NCBI GenBank assembly: GCA_036377075.1 | Contig: DASUZB010000177.1 | Coordinates: 1-41,784 of the forward strand | DNA length: 41,784 nt | DNA from: DASUZB01 sp036377075 | GTDB lineage: Bacteria > Actinomycetota > CALGFH01 | Direction of reading: 5' to 3' | Shown here: piece after piece, positions 25,992 through 33,824 of the stretch | Position numbering within the stretch: the first letter of the stretch is position 1 | Layout of the letters: every line of letters begins with the position of its first letter | Notes under the pieces: model-generated | The model's input: only the letters and a program-made list of their open reading frames with translations | Told to the model about the DNA's origin: nothing | Databases searched by the model: none | Position numbers and translations under genes: made by a program

Positions 25992-26360
25992 ATGGCAAGA
26001 GTGAAGCGGGCGGTGGGAGGCGCCAAGGCCAAGCGCACCACCATGGAGCTGGCCAAGGGCTACCGGGGCAGCCGCGGACGCCACCTCCGCGCCGCCAACG
26101 AGCAGGTGATGCACTCCCTGCGCTACGCCTACCGCGACCGGCGCGCCCGCAAGGGCGACTTCCGCGCCCTGTGGATCGCGCGCATCAACGCTGCCGCCCG
26201 CGCCGAGGGCCTGACCTACAACCGCTTCATCGCCGGCCTCCGCCACGCCGGCGTCGAGGTGGACCGCAAGGTCCTCGCCGACCTCGCGGTCACCGACCAC
26301 GACGCCTTCGCCGCCCTGGTCGCCACCGCCAGGGAGGGGCTCGCCAAGCCGGCCGGCTGA
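25992..26360 (+). CDS. rplT: Ribosomal protein L20
   Basis: L20 is an early-assembly 23S rRNA-binding protein, and in several bacteria represses its own operon. ATG 25992 follows AGGAG (25979-25983); 122 residues. The extended basic N-terminus (MARVKRAVGGAKAKRT) and the globular part (YAYRDRRARKGDFRALWIAR, then RFIAGLRHAG) are typical. It is the natural candidate to act on the leader upstream of infC, which is an inference. A TrmH-family gene begins 29 bases downstream. Confidence 0.97.
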   Translation: MARVKRAVGGAKAKRTTMELAKGYRGSRGRHLRAANEQVMHSLRYAYRDRRARKGDFRALWIARINAAARAEGLTYNRFIAGLRHAGVEVDRKVLADLAVTDHDAFAALVATAREGLAKPAG

Positions 26361-26389
26361 CGGCGTCACCCTCCCCCTCGCGCCCGACC

Positions 26390-27238
26390 GTGACCGTGAT
26401 CACCAGCCCGCGCAACCCCACCGTGGCGGCTGCCCGCCGCCTCGCCGGGCAGCGCGCCCGCGCCCAGCAGGGCCGCTTCCTGCTCGAAGGGGCCCTGGGC
26501 ATCCGCGCCGCCGTCGACGCCGGCGCGCCCCTGCACCTCCTCGCGGTCACGCCGGCCGCCGCCGCCCAGCACGCGGACCTGGTCGCGGACGCCCGCGCCG
26601 CCGGGGCGCGCGTGCTCGAGGTGGCCGAGCCGGTGCTCGCCGGGCTGACCCAGACGGTCACCCCGCAGGGCCTGGTCGCCGTCGTCGGCAGCGTCACCCG
26701 CGAGCTCGGCGCCCTACCGGCCGCGCCGCGCCTGGTCTGCGTGCTCGCCGAGGTGCGCGACCCGGGCAACGCCGGCACGGTGCTGCGCGCGGCCGACGCC
26801 TTCGGCGCCGACGCGCTGGCCACCACGGCCGGTTCGGTCGACCTGGAGAGCCCCAAGGCGGTGCGGGCCGCGGCCGGCAGCCTGTTCCACCTGCCGGTGG
26901 CGGCCGGGGTGCCGTGGCCGCGCCTCGCCGGCGCGCTCGCGGGCCGCGGCCTCGCCCTGGTCGGGGCGGACCCGCACGCGGCCGACGAGCTCGAGGCGGC
27001 ACCGCTGGACGGCCCCGTCGCCCTGGTGCTCGGCAACGAGGCGCACGGCCTGCCAGCCGCCGTCCGCGCCGACCTCGACCACCTGGTGCGCCTGCCCGCC
27101 TGGGGCCGCGCCGAGAGCCTCAACCTGGCCGCCGCGGCGGCGGTGCTGCTCTACGAGACGGCCCGGCGGCAGCGCGCCGCCGACCCTCGGCTGGCTCGCT
27201 GCAGCGACCCAGCCCGGGAGGTGGCCGCGCTTGGCTGA
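26390..27238 (+). CDS. TrmH-family (SpoU) rRNA 2'-O-methyltransferase
   Basis: A SPOUT-class RNA methyltransferase of 282 residues. GTG codons at 26390 and 26396 are both possible starts; the family begins ITSPRNPTVAAARRLAGQ. The N-terminal RNA-binding part includes QGRFLLEGALGIRAAVDAGA. The trefoil-knot SAM motifs are intact: VRDPGNAGTVLRAADAFGAD, LVLGNEAHGLP and ESLNLAAAAAVLLYE. Genes of this kind commonly follow rplT in actinobacteria and are annotated as 23S rRNA methyltransferases; the target nucleotide cannot be told. The last residues overlap the next gene by 8 bases. Confidence 0.9.
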   Translation: MTVITSPRNPTVAAARRLAGQRARAQQGRFLLEGALGIRAAVDAGAPLHLLAVTPAAAAQHADLVADARAAGARVLEVAEPVLAGLTQTVTPQGLVAVVGSVTRELGALPAAPRLVCVLAEVRDPGNAGTVLRAADAFGADALATTAGSVDLESPKAVRAAAGSLFHLPVAAGVPWPRLAGALAGRGLALVGADPHAADELEAAPLDGPVALVLGNEAHGLPAAVRADLDHLVRLPAWGRAESLNLAAAAAVLLYETARRQRAADPRLARCSDPAREVAALG

Positions 27239-28298
27239 CACCGAGGCGTACCTCAGGTCGTTGCCGGACGCGGTCGTGGTGGTGGAGGCCGACGGCACGG
27301 TGGCCTACGCCAACGCCGCCGCGGAGCGCCTCGCCCGCGCCGGCCGCGACCAGCTCACCGGGCGGCCCATCGACGAGGTCGTGCCGCTGCTCGACGAGGC
27401 GGGCAAGGCCTGGTGGCAGTGCTCGGCGAAGCTGCGGGCGATGCGCGGCGTGCGCGGCGTGCCGCCGCGCGAGCTGACCCTGGCCGTCGGCGGGCACGCC
27501 GTCCTGGTCGACCTGGCGGCGACCTTCGTGCGCGGCCCCGACGCCCGGGTCGTCCAGGCGATCTGCGTCATCAGGGACGCCACGGCGCGGCGCCGCGCCG
27601 AGGCCGCCAGGGGCGAGCTGGTCTCCACCCTCTCGCACGAGCTGCGCTCCCCGCTGACCAGCGTCAAGGGCTTCACCTCGACGCTGCTGCACCGCTGGGA
27701 CCGCTTCAGCGACGAGCAGAAGAAGCACATGCTGCGCACCGTCAACGAGGACGCCGACCGGGTCACGCGCCTGATCAAGGAGCTGCTCGACGTCTCCCGC
27801 ATCGAGGCCAAGCGGCTGGAGCTGCACCGGCGCATGATCGACCTGCTCGACGTCAGCCGCGACGTGGTCCAGCGCTTCGAGCCGCTGGCCGACGGCGGCC
27901 ACCGCTTCAGTATCGAATTCCCGGCCGGCTTCCCCGAGGTCTATGCTGACCGGGACAAGGTCGAGCAGGTGCTCACCAACCTGGTGGAGAACGCGGTGAA
28001 GTACTCCGAGGGCGGCACGGTCACGATCAGCGGCGCGGTCGCCGACGACGAGGTCGAGGTCGCCGTCCGCGACGAGGGCGTCGGCATCCCCGCCGACCAG
28101 CTCAACCTCATATTCACCAAGTTCTACCGGCGCGCCGGCCACGGCGCGCCGTCCGGCACCGGCCTCGGCCTGTTCATCACCCGGGGCCTGGTCGAGGCCC
28201 ACGGCGGGCGCATCTGGGCCCGCTCCGAGGTGGGCCGCGGCACCGAGGTCCGATTTCGCCTGCCCCGCGGGGGCCTGGAGCTGGCCGGGATCGACTGA
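27231..28298 (+). CDS. Soluble PAS-domain sensor histidine kinase
   Basis: A cytosolic kinase of 355 residues starting at TTG 27231 behind GGAGGTGG, overlapping the methyltransferase gene by 8 bases. No membrane segment is seen. Residues 5-120 are a PAS domain (LPDAVVVVEADGTVAYANAA, then RVVQAICVIRDATARR). HisKA holds His136 in STLSHELRSPL. The ATPase domain has the N box with Asn254 in NLVENAVKY, G1 DEGVGIP (281-287), KFYRR in the F box, and G2 GTGLGLF (309-315). All needed residues are present, so it should be active. It has no response regulator beside it. Its place between the L20 cluster and pheST appears common to related actinobacteria, but the signal is unknown. Confidence 0.92.
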   Translation: MADTEAYLRSLPDAVVVVEADGTVAYANAAAERLARAGRDQLTGRPIDEVVPLLDEAGKAWWQCSAKLRAMRGVRGVPPRELTLAVGGHAVLVDLAATFVRGPDARVVQAICVIRDATARRRAEAARGELVSTLSHELRSPLTSVKGFTSTLLHRWDRFSDEQKKHMLRTVNEDADRVTRLIKELLDVSRIEAKRLELHRRMIDLLDVSRDVVQRFEPLADGGHRFSIEFPAGFPEVYADRDKVEQVLTNLVENAVKYSEGGTVTISGAVADDEVEVAVRDEGVGIPADQLNLIFTKFYRRAGHGAPSGTGLGLFITRGLVEAHGGRIWARSEVGRGTEVRFRLPRGGLELAGID

Positions 28299-28399
28299 CC
28301 GGCTCCCCACTGGCCCGGCGGGGCGACCGCCCAGCGGATGACACCTTGGCAGCGACCGGCCGCCGAACCGGCGTGCCGCCGAACCTCAGGAGCCCGACC

Positions 28400-29455
28400 A
28401 TGCCCACCACCGCCGAACCCGACCTCGACACCCTGGTCGAGGCGGGTCGGGCCGCCCTCGCCGGCGCGGGCGACCTCGACGAACTGCGCGCCGCCGAGCA
28501 GGCCCACCTGTCGCGGCGCTCGCCGCTCGGCGAGGTCCAGCGCGGCCTCGGCCGCCTCGGCCCCGAGGCCCGCCGCGAGCTCGGCCGCCGCGTCAACCAG
28601 GCCCGCGCCGAGCTGCAGGCCGCCCTCGAGGGGCGCCGGTCCGAGCTGGAGGCGGCCAGGGACGCGGCCCTGCTCGAGGCGGAGCGGGTCGACGTCACCC
28701 TCCCCGGCCGCCGGCCGCCGCGCGGCGCCGTCCACCCGCTGACCCGCGCCACCGACGAGATCATCGACATCTTCGTCGGCCTGGGCTACCGCGTCTTCGA
28801 AGGCCCCGAGGTGGAGACCGACTGGTACAACTTCGAGGCGCTGAACTTCCCGCCCGGCCACCCGGCCCGCTCCATGCAGGACTCGCTCACCCTGCTGGAC
28901 GAGACCCGGCCGCCGGGGTGGCTGGTGCTGCGTACCCACACCTCGCCGGGGCAGATCCGGGTGATGGAGGCCGGCCCGCCGCCGGTGTACGTGGTCATCC
29001 CCGGCCGCTGCTACCGGGCGGACACGCCCGACGCCACCCACGTGCCCGTCTTCCACCAGCTCGAGATCCTCGCCGTGGACGAGGGCCTCACCATGGGCGA
29101 CATGAAGGGCACGCTGCTGGCCTTCGCCCGCACCTACTTCGGCGCCGAGCGCGACATCCGCCTGCGGCCCTCCTACTTCCCGTTCACCGAGCCGAGCGCG
29201 GAGATCGACGTCTCCTGCTTCGTCTGCGGCGGCGAGGGCGGCGACTGCCGCACCTGCAAGGGCGAGCGCTGGATCGAGGTGCTGGGCGCCGGCATGGTCC
29301 ACCCGAAGGTGCTCGCCAACGGCGGCTACGACCCCAACAAGGCGTCCGGCTTCGCCGCCGGCATGGGCATCGAGCGGCTGTACATGCTCCGATCGGGGCT
29401 GGCCGACATCCGCACCCTGACCGACAACGACCTGCGCTGGCTGAACAGCGTCTAA
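28400..29455 (+). CDS. pheS: Phenylalanyl-tRNA synthetase alpha chain
   Basis: PheS carries the aminoacylation site of the alpha2-beta2 enzyme. ATG 28400 follows AGGAG (28388-28392); an upstream ATG in frame (28346) has no ribosome site and is rejected. 351 residues. A coiled-coil N-terminus binds tRNA. Motif 2 and 3 regions are clear: RTHTSPGQIRVME, GRCYRADTPDATHVPVFHQ, FGAERDIRLRPSYFPFTEPS and GFAAGMGIERLYMLR. A four-Cys insert, CFVCGGEGGDCRTCKG, typical of many bacterial PheS proteins, probably binds zinc or stabilises a loop. I see no T-box leader in the 101-base gap upstream. Confidence 0.97.
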   Translation: MPTTAEPDLDTLVEAGRAALAGAGDLDELRAAEQAHLSRRSPLGEVQRGLGRLGPEARRELGRRVNQARAELQAALEGRRSELEAARDAALLEAERVDVTLPGRRPPRGAVHPLTRATDEIIDIFVGLGYRVFEGPEVETDWYNFEALNFPPGHPARSMQDSLTLLDETRPPGWLVLRTHTSPGQIRVMEAGPPPVYVVIPGRCYRADTPDATHVPVFHQLEILAVDEGLTMGDMKGTLLAFARTYFGAERDIRLRPSYFPFTEPSAEIDVSCFVCGGEGGDCRTCKGERWIEVLGAGMVHPKVLANGGYDPNKASGFAAGMGIERLYMLRSGLADIRTLTDNDLRWLNSV

Positions 29456-29474
29456 GCCGGAAGGAGGTAGAGCG

Positions 29475-31937
29475 ATGCGCGTCCCGTTGTCCTGGCTGGC
29501 CGACCACGTCGAGGTCGACCTGCCCGCGCTCACCCTCGCCGACCGGCTCACCGACGGCGGCCTGGAGATCGAGTCGGTCGACCGGGTCGGGGAGGACGTC
29601 GCCGGCGTGCTCACCGCCCGCGTCCTGGCGGTCGCGCCCCACCCGCGCGCCGACCGGCTCGCCCTGGTCCGCGTCGAGGCCGGCGGCGACGAGCGCGAGG
29701 TGGTCTGCGGCGCCCACAACTACGCCCCGGGCGACGTGGTCGCCTGGGCGGCGCCCGGCTCGACCCTGCCCGGCGGCGTCGAGATCGGCCGCAAGGAGGT
29801 CCGCGGCGTCTGGTCGGAGGGCATGCTGGCCTCGCCGGCGGAGCTGGCCGTCTTCGACGACCACTCCGGCATCCTGGTGCTGCCGCCCGACACGCCCGTC
29901 GGCGCCGACCTGGTCGAGGCGGCCGGGCTGCGCGACGCCGTGCTGCAGATCAAGACCTACCCGAACCGGGGCGACACCATGTGCGTCCGCGGCGTCGCCC
30001 GCGAGGCCGCGCTGGTGCTCGGCGCCGAGCTCACCCCGCTCGACCTGGCCGTGCCCGAGGCCGGCCCGAAGGCGTCGAAGCTTGCCTCGGTCGAGGTCAG
30101 CGACACCGAGGGATGCCCGGTCTACATCGCGCGCGTGGTCGAGGGCGCCGACGCCGCCCGCCCCGCGCCGCTGTGGATGGCCCGACGCCTGTGGCTGTAC
30201 GGGCAGCGCCCCCTCGGCGCGGTGATCGACGTCACCAACTACCTGCTGCTCGACCAGGGGCAGCCGCTGCACGCCTTCGACCTCGACCTGGTCCCCGGCC
30301 GGCGCATCCTGGTGCGCCGCGCCCGCGACGGCGAGACGCTGCGCACCCTCGACGGCCGCGACCGCCGCCTGACCGCGGACGACACCCTGATCACCGCGGG
30401 CGAGCAGGCGCTCGCCCTGGCCGGGATCATGGGCGGCGAGGAGACCGAGGTCCGCGCCGCGACCCGCAACGTGCTGATCGAGTCGGCCCACTTCCCGCCC
30501 GCGACGGTGCGCCGCACCATGCACCGGCTCGGCATGAGCACCGAGGGCGGCCAGCGCTGGGCCAGGGGCGTCGACCCCGACGGCGCCGGGCGCGTCTGCG
30601 ACCAGGCGGCCGCGCTGATGGCCCGCCTGGCCGGTGGCACGGTGGCGGCCGGGCGGCTCGAGGCCGGTCCCGGCGTGCCGCCGCGCGAGCGGGTCCGGCT
30701 CGACTGGGCACGCTCGTCGCGGCGGCTCGGCGCGCCGGCCGACCCCGAGTTCGCCGCGGAGAAGCTGCGCGGCGTCGGCTGCACGGTCGAGGTCGCCGGC
30801 CCCGGCGAGCTGAGCGCGGGGCCGCCGAGCTGGCGCTTCGACATCGAGGGCTGGGCCGACCTCGAGGAGGAGGTGGCCAGGCGCTGGGGCTACGGCAACC
30901 TGCCGGCCACCCTGCCGCCTGCCACCGGTGGCCGCCTCACCTTCGAGCAGCGCCTGCGGCGGCAGGTCCGCGAGGTCCTCGCCGGCATGGGCCTCACCGA
31001 GGTGATCACCTGGCCGTTCACCAACCAATGGGCACTCGACCGCCTCGGCCTCGCCGGCGACGACCCACGTCGTACGGCCCTGCGGATCCTCAACCCGATC
31101 TCCGAGGAGAGCCCCGAGCTGCGCACCACCCTGCTGCCCGGCCTGGTCGAGGTGGCCAGGCGCAACCTGGCCAAGGCGCTGCCGCGGGCGGCCATCTACG
31201 AGCTCGGTGCCGTGTTCTTGAAGCCCGATCCACCGGGGGGGCGGGCAGCGGCCCCCCGGACCTCCCCAAACGGCTCTGGGCGCGACGCCGGCCTGCCCGC
31301 CGAGCCGGCCCTGCTCGGGCTGCTGCTGGCCGGGCAACGGCCCGGCGGCCGCTTCGACGACCCGCCCGCCGAGGTCGACTTCGCCGACCTCAAGGGCGTG
31401 GTCGAGGGCCTGCTCGCCGCGCTCGGGATCGACACCGTCAGCTTCGTGCCCGAGGAGCCGCCGCCGTTCCACCCGGGTCGCTGCGCCGGGGTGCTGCTCG
31501 GCGACCGGCCGGTCGGGCTGCTCGGCCAGCTCCACCCGCGGGTCGCCGCCGCCTGCGAGCTGCCGCCGGCCAGCTTCGCCGCCGAGCTGGAGCTGCTGCC
31601 GCTGCTCCAAGAGGTGCCGGCCCTGCGCCCGGCGACCACCCCGTCGCCCTACCCCGAGCTCTCCTTCGACGTCGCCTTCCTGGCGCCCCCCGGGGTGCCG
31701 GCCGCCGACCTGGAGGTGGTCCTGCGCGAGGCGGCCGGGAGGCTGCTCGCCCGCCTGGAACTGTTCGACGCCTACCGCGGGGCGCCGCTGCCGCCCGGCC
31801 ACACCAACCTGGCCTACCGGGTCGCCCTGCAGGCTCCCGACCGCACCCTCACCGACGGTGACGCCCGCGCCGTCCGCGGCCGCATGGAGGAGCTGGCGAG
31901 CGCGCGGCTCCAGGCGGTGCTGCGCGCGGCCGAGTAG
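29475..31937 (+). CDS. pheT: Phenylalanyl-tRNA synthetase beta chain
   Basis: PheT holds the tRNA-binding and editing parts of the enzyme. ATG 29475 follows AAGGAGG (29461-29467), 19 bases after pheS; 820 residues. In order: B1 (MRVPLSWLADHVEVDLPA), the EMAP-II-like OB fold (VLTARVLAVAPHPRADRL to VRGVWSEGMLAS), the B3/B4 editing domain (PRGDTMCVRGVAREA-like and DVTNYLLLDQGQPLHAFD), B5 and the catalytic-like core, and the C-terminal FDX-ACB anticodon-binding domain (PYPELSFDVAFLAP). An insert of about 25 residues, KPDPPGGRAAAPRTSPNGSG, lies in the core where homologues have a short loop. It is encoded by a palindromic stretch at 31233-31259. Confidence 0.97.
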   Translation: MRVPLSWLADHVEVDLPALTLADRLTDGGLEIESVDRVGEDVAGVLTARVLAVAPHPRADRLALVRVEAGGDEREVVCGAHNYAPGDVVAWAAPGSTLPGGVEIGRKEVRGVWSEGMLASPAELAVFDDHSGILVLPPDTPVGADLVEAAGLRDAVLQIKTYPNRGDTMCVRGVAREAALVLGAELTPLDLAVPEAGPKASKLASVEVSDTEGCPVYIARVVEGADAARPAPLWMARRLWLYGQRPLGAVIDVTNYLLLDQGQPLHAFDLDLVPGRRILVRRARDGETLRTLDGRDRRLTADDTLITAGEQALALAGIMGGEETEVRAATRNVLIESAHFPPATVRRTMHRLGMSTEGGQRWARGVDPDGAGRVCDQAAALMARLAGGTVAAGRLEAGPGVPPRERVRLDWARSSRRLGAPADPEFAAEKLRGVGCTVEVAGPGELSAGPPSWRFDIEGWADLEEEVARRWGYGNLPATLPPATGGRLTFEQRLRRQVREVLAGMGLTEVITWPFTNQWALDRLGLAGDDPRRTALRILNPISEESPELRTTLLPGLVEVARRNLAKALPRAAIYELGAVFLKPDPPGGRAAAPRTSPNGSGRDAGLPAEPALLGLLLAGQRPGGRFDDPPAEVDFADLKGVVEGLLAALGIDTVSFVPEEPPPFHPGRCAGVLLGDRPVGLLGQLHPRVAAACELPPASFAAELELLPLLQEVPALRPATTPSPYPELSFDVAFLAPPGVPAADLEVVLREAAGRLLARLELFDAYRGAPLPPGHTNLAYRVALQAPDRTLTDGDARAVRGRMEELASARLQAVLRAAE
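31233..31259 (+). repeat. Palindrome within a pheT insert
   Basis: CCGGGGGG (31233-31240) and CCCCCCGG (31252-31259) are perfect 8-base arms around GCGGGCAGCGG. The sequence encodes part of a non-conserved Pro/Gly/Ala-rich loop in PheT. It resembles the element in the pyrK tail in having G-rich and C-rich arms and a nearby AGCCCGATCCA (also present in inverted orientation at the pyrK element). Both look like small palindromic insertions tolerated in coding sequence. Confidence 0.5.
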
Positions 31938-31963
31938 GAGAGCACCGGGCTCCCCGCGAGTGA

Positions 31964-31989
31964 GGCCTGTCCCCCCGGTGGGGGAGGCC
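31964..31989 (+). promoter_or_regulatory. Hairpin between pheT and the ArgJ-like gene
   Basis: GGCCT (31964-31968) pairs with AGGCC (31985-31989), and CCCCC (31971-31975) with GGGGG (31980-31984), with GT bulged. It lies 27 bases after the pheT stop and before the next gene. No T tract follows. It could mark the pheST transcript end. I see no clear promoter for the next gene in the remaining bases. Confidence 0.45.
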
Positions 31990-32017
31990 GTAGGCTGGGG
32001 GGGAGAGGAGCGCGCGG

Positions 32018-33229
32018 GTGGTCGACTACACGGTCGCTGGGGTCGAAGGCGGCGTCTGCGCCCCGCGGGGGTTCAGGGCCGCCGGGGTGGACGCCGGCCT
32101 GGTGGAGGGGTCCGGGCCCGACCTCGCCCTGGTGGTCAGCCAGCAGACCTCGGTGGCCGCCGGCCGCTTCACCTCCCACCGCTTCCCGTCGGCGCCGGTG
32201 CGCTGGTCGCGCCGCTGCGTCCAGGAGGGCCAGGCCCGCGCCGTGCTGGCCCACGCCGGGGTGGCCAACGCCGTCACCGGCCGGCCGGGCGACGCGGACG
32301 CGGCCGCCCTCGCCGCCCAGTGCGCCGCCGCCGTCGGCTGCCGGGCCGACGAGGTCCTGCTGCTCGGCACCGGCCAGGTCGGCGTGCGCCTGCCGCTCGC
32401 CCACGCCGCCGAGGGCGCCGAGAAGGCGGTGACCGCGCTCGGCCGCCGCGGCTCGGGCGAGGTCCTGCGGGCGCTCGGCGCCTCCGGCGGCGTCACCCGC
32501 GACCAGGCGGTCGCGGTCGCCTGGTCGGAGGGGGAGGTGCGCATCGGCGCGGCCGCCAAGGCCTCGCCGCCGTTCGCCCCCGCCTTCGCCACCACCCTGG
32601 TGGTGCTCACCACCGACGCCGAGGTGGGCCGCGACGTGCTCGGCGGCATGCTCGCCAGGGCGGTCGCCCGCTCCTTCGAGCGGGTCCTGGTCGACCAGGG
32701 GCCGGGCATGGCCGACTCGGTGGTGATGCTGGCCAACGGCACCGCGGCCGCACCGACCCTGGAGACCGGCTCGGAGGGCGCGCTCGCCTTCGAGTCCGCC
32801 CTCGGCCAGCTCTGCGAGTCGCTCGCCGAGGGCCTGGCGATGCGCGTCCCGGGCGCGCGCAAGCTGGTGGTGATCACCGTCCACGGCGCCGCGAGGCACG
32901 CCGACGCCCTGGCGGCGGCGCGCGCGGTGGCCGGCTCGGTGGCGGTCCGGGCCGGGCTGGCCGCCGGGCGGGCGGTCTGGCCGGCGGTGCTCGACGCCCT
33001 CGGCGCGGCCGCGGTCGAGCTCGACCCCGACCAGGTCGGGGTCCGCTTCGGCCCGGTCACGGTGGTCAGTGGCGGCCGCGTCGCCCCCCACGACGAGCGC
33101 GCCGCCGCCGCGGTCGCCGCCAAGGCCCAGGTCGACCTCGCCGTCGACCTCGGCGTCGGCGCCGCGGCCGCGACCGTGACCACCACCGACCTGCCCCCCG
33201 AGGCCCTCACCTCCTTCCACGCCCCATGA
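32018..33229 (+). CDS. ArgJ-like protein with a remodelled active site
   Basis: A 403-residue protein with the ArgJ fold; GTG 32018 follows AGAGGAG (32004-32010). ArgJ is a self-cleaving N-terminal-nucleophile enzyme that moves acetyl between ornithine and glutamate. The cleavage neighbourhood AFATTLVVLTTDA keeps Ala191-Thr192, Lys181 is kept, and the oxyanion pair Thr118-Gly119 (GTGQVG) remains. But other family landmarks are changed: KG.GM.AP.MATM reads KASPPFAPAFATT; the TTD..PK segment is GGVTRDQ; STND is GMAD (230-233); the substrate-Glu segment (GEGATK) is VPGARK (277-282); DPNWGR is GRAVWPA; and the usual N...[ST][TS] C-terminus is missing (ends ALTSFHAP). argC, argB and argD are absent nearby. 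I infer a self-processing homologue with another substrate; plain ArgJ is less likely. Confidence 0.85.
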   Translation: MVDYTVAGVEGGVCAPRGFRAAGVDAGLVEGSGPDLALVVSQQTSVAAGRFTSHRFPSAPVRWSRRCVQEGQARAVLAHAGVANAVTGRPGDADAAALAAQCAAAVGCRADEVLLLGTGQVGVRLPLAHAAEGAEKAVTALGRRGSGEVLRALGASGGVTRDQAVAVAWSEGEVRIGAAAKASPPFAPAFATTLVVLTTDAEVGRDVLGGMLARAVARSFERVLVDQGPGMADSVVMLANGTAAAPTLETGSEGALAFESALGQLCESLAEGLAMRVPGARKLVVITVHGAARHADALAAARAVAGSVAVRAGLAAGRAVWPAVLDALGAAAVELDPDQVGVRFGPVTVVSGGRVAPHDERAAAAVAAKAQVDLAVDLGVGAAAATVTTTDLPPEALTSFHAP

Positions 33230-33253
33230 CCGCCTTCGTGCCGGATCGAGGGG

Positions 33254-33293
33254 ATCCGCGGGCTCCTGCGGCGCCGGGCGGTCCCGCGCGGAT
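33254..33293 (+). promoter_or_regulatory. Long hairpin in the gap before the receiver gene
   Basis: ATCCGCG (33254-33260) and CGCGGAT (33287-33293) form a perfect 7-base stem around a GC-rich loop, with GG/CC pairs able to extend it inward. It lies 24 bases after the ArgJ-like gene in the 190-base gap before the receiver gene. CTGACA (33301-33306) follows as a possible -35, but I find no good -10. The rest of the gap shows nothing clear. Confidence 0.4.
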
Positions 33294-33419
33294 GCAGTGG
33301 CTGACAAGGTGGCCGTGGTCATGGGCGCGTGTCAGACTTGGCATCCCGGCCGAGCGCCGCGCCGTCCAGCGCGCTCGCGCGGCCCTTCGGACCGCAGGCG
33401 ACCAGGGGGCACCCAACTG

Positions 33420-33824
33420 ATGGCTTCCAACCGCGTGCTCGTGGTCGAGGACGACCCGAGCGTCCGTGGGCTCATCCAGGCGATCCTGGAGGACGAGGCG
33501 ATGGAGGTGGTCCTCGCCGGCGACGGCGAGGAGGGGCTGCGCCTGGCGCGCACGATCGACCCCGCGGTGGTGCTCCTCGACGTGATGATGCCGGGGCTCG
33601 GCGGCCCCGAGGTCATCCGGCGCCTGCGCGCCGCCGACGGCTCGTTGCCCTTCGCCGTCCTGGTGGTCACCGGCGCGGCCGAGGCCGCCGGCCCGCTGCG
33701 CCGCGAGCTCGGCGCCGACGCCGTCCTGGAGAAGCCGTTCGACGTCATCACCCTGGCCGACCGGGTGCGCGCCCTGGCGGAGCGCGCCGGCGAGGCCCAA
33801 AGGAGCACCAATGAGCAAGCGTGA
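33420..33824 (+). CDS. Single-domain response regulator
   Basis: A stand-alone receiver of 134 residues. ATG 33420 fits the conserved start (NRVLVVEDDPSVR). The acidic pair (Glu10-Asp11-Asp12), phospho-acceptor Asp54 in LLDVMMPG, Thr84 in VLVVTGA and Lys105 in LEKPFD are all present, so it should be phosphorylated. There is no DNA-binding or enzymatic output; the last residues (ERAGEAQRSTNEQA) are a tail. Its 3' end overlaps argF by 14 bases, so the two are co-expressed. A phosphorelay partner is not adjacent; the PAS kinase at 27231 is the nearest candidate. Why a receiver is tied to an arginine gene is unknown. Confidence 0.88.
   Translation: MASNRVLVVEDDPSVRGLIQAILEDEAMEVVLAGDGEEGLRLARTIDPAVVLLDVMMPGLGGPEVIRRLRAADGSLPFAVLVVTGAAEAAGPLRRELGADAVLEKPFDVITLADRVRALAERAGEAQRSTNEQA

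Noticed and set aside
28299..28399. T-box leader before pheS
   Set aside because: No T-box sequence (AGGGTGGNACCGCG) or specifier-loop layout is visible in the 101 bases.
28346..28399. Longer N-terminus of PheS
   Set aside because: The upstream ATG has no ribosome site, while ATG 28400 follows AGGAG at good spacing.
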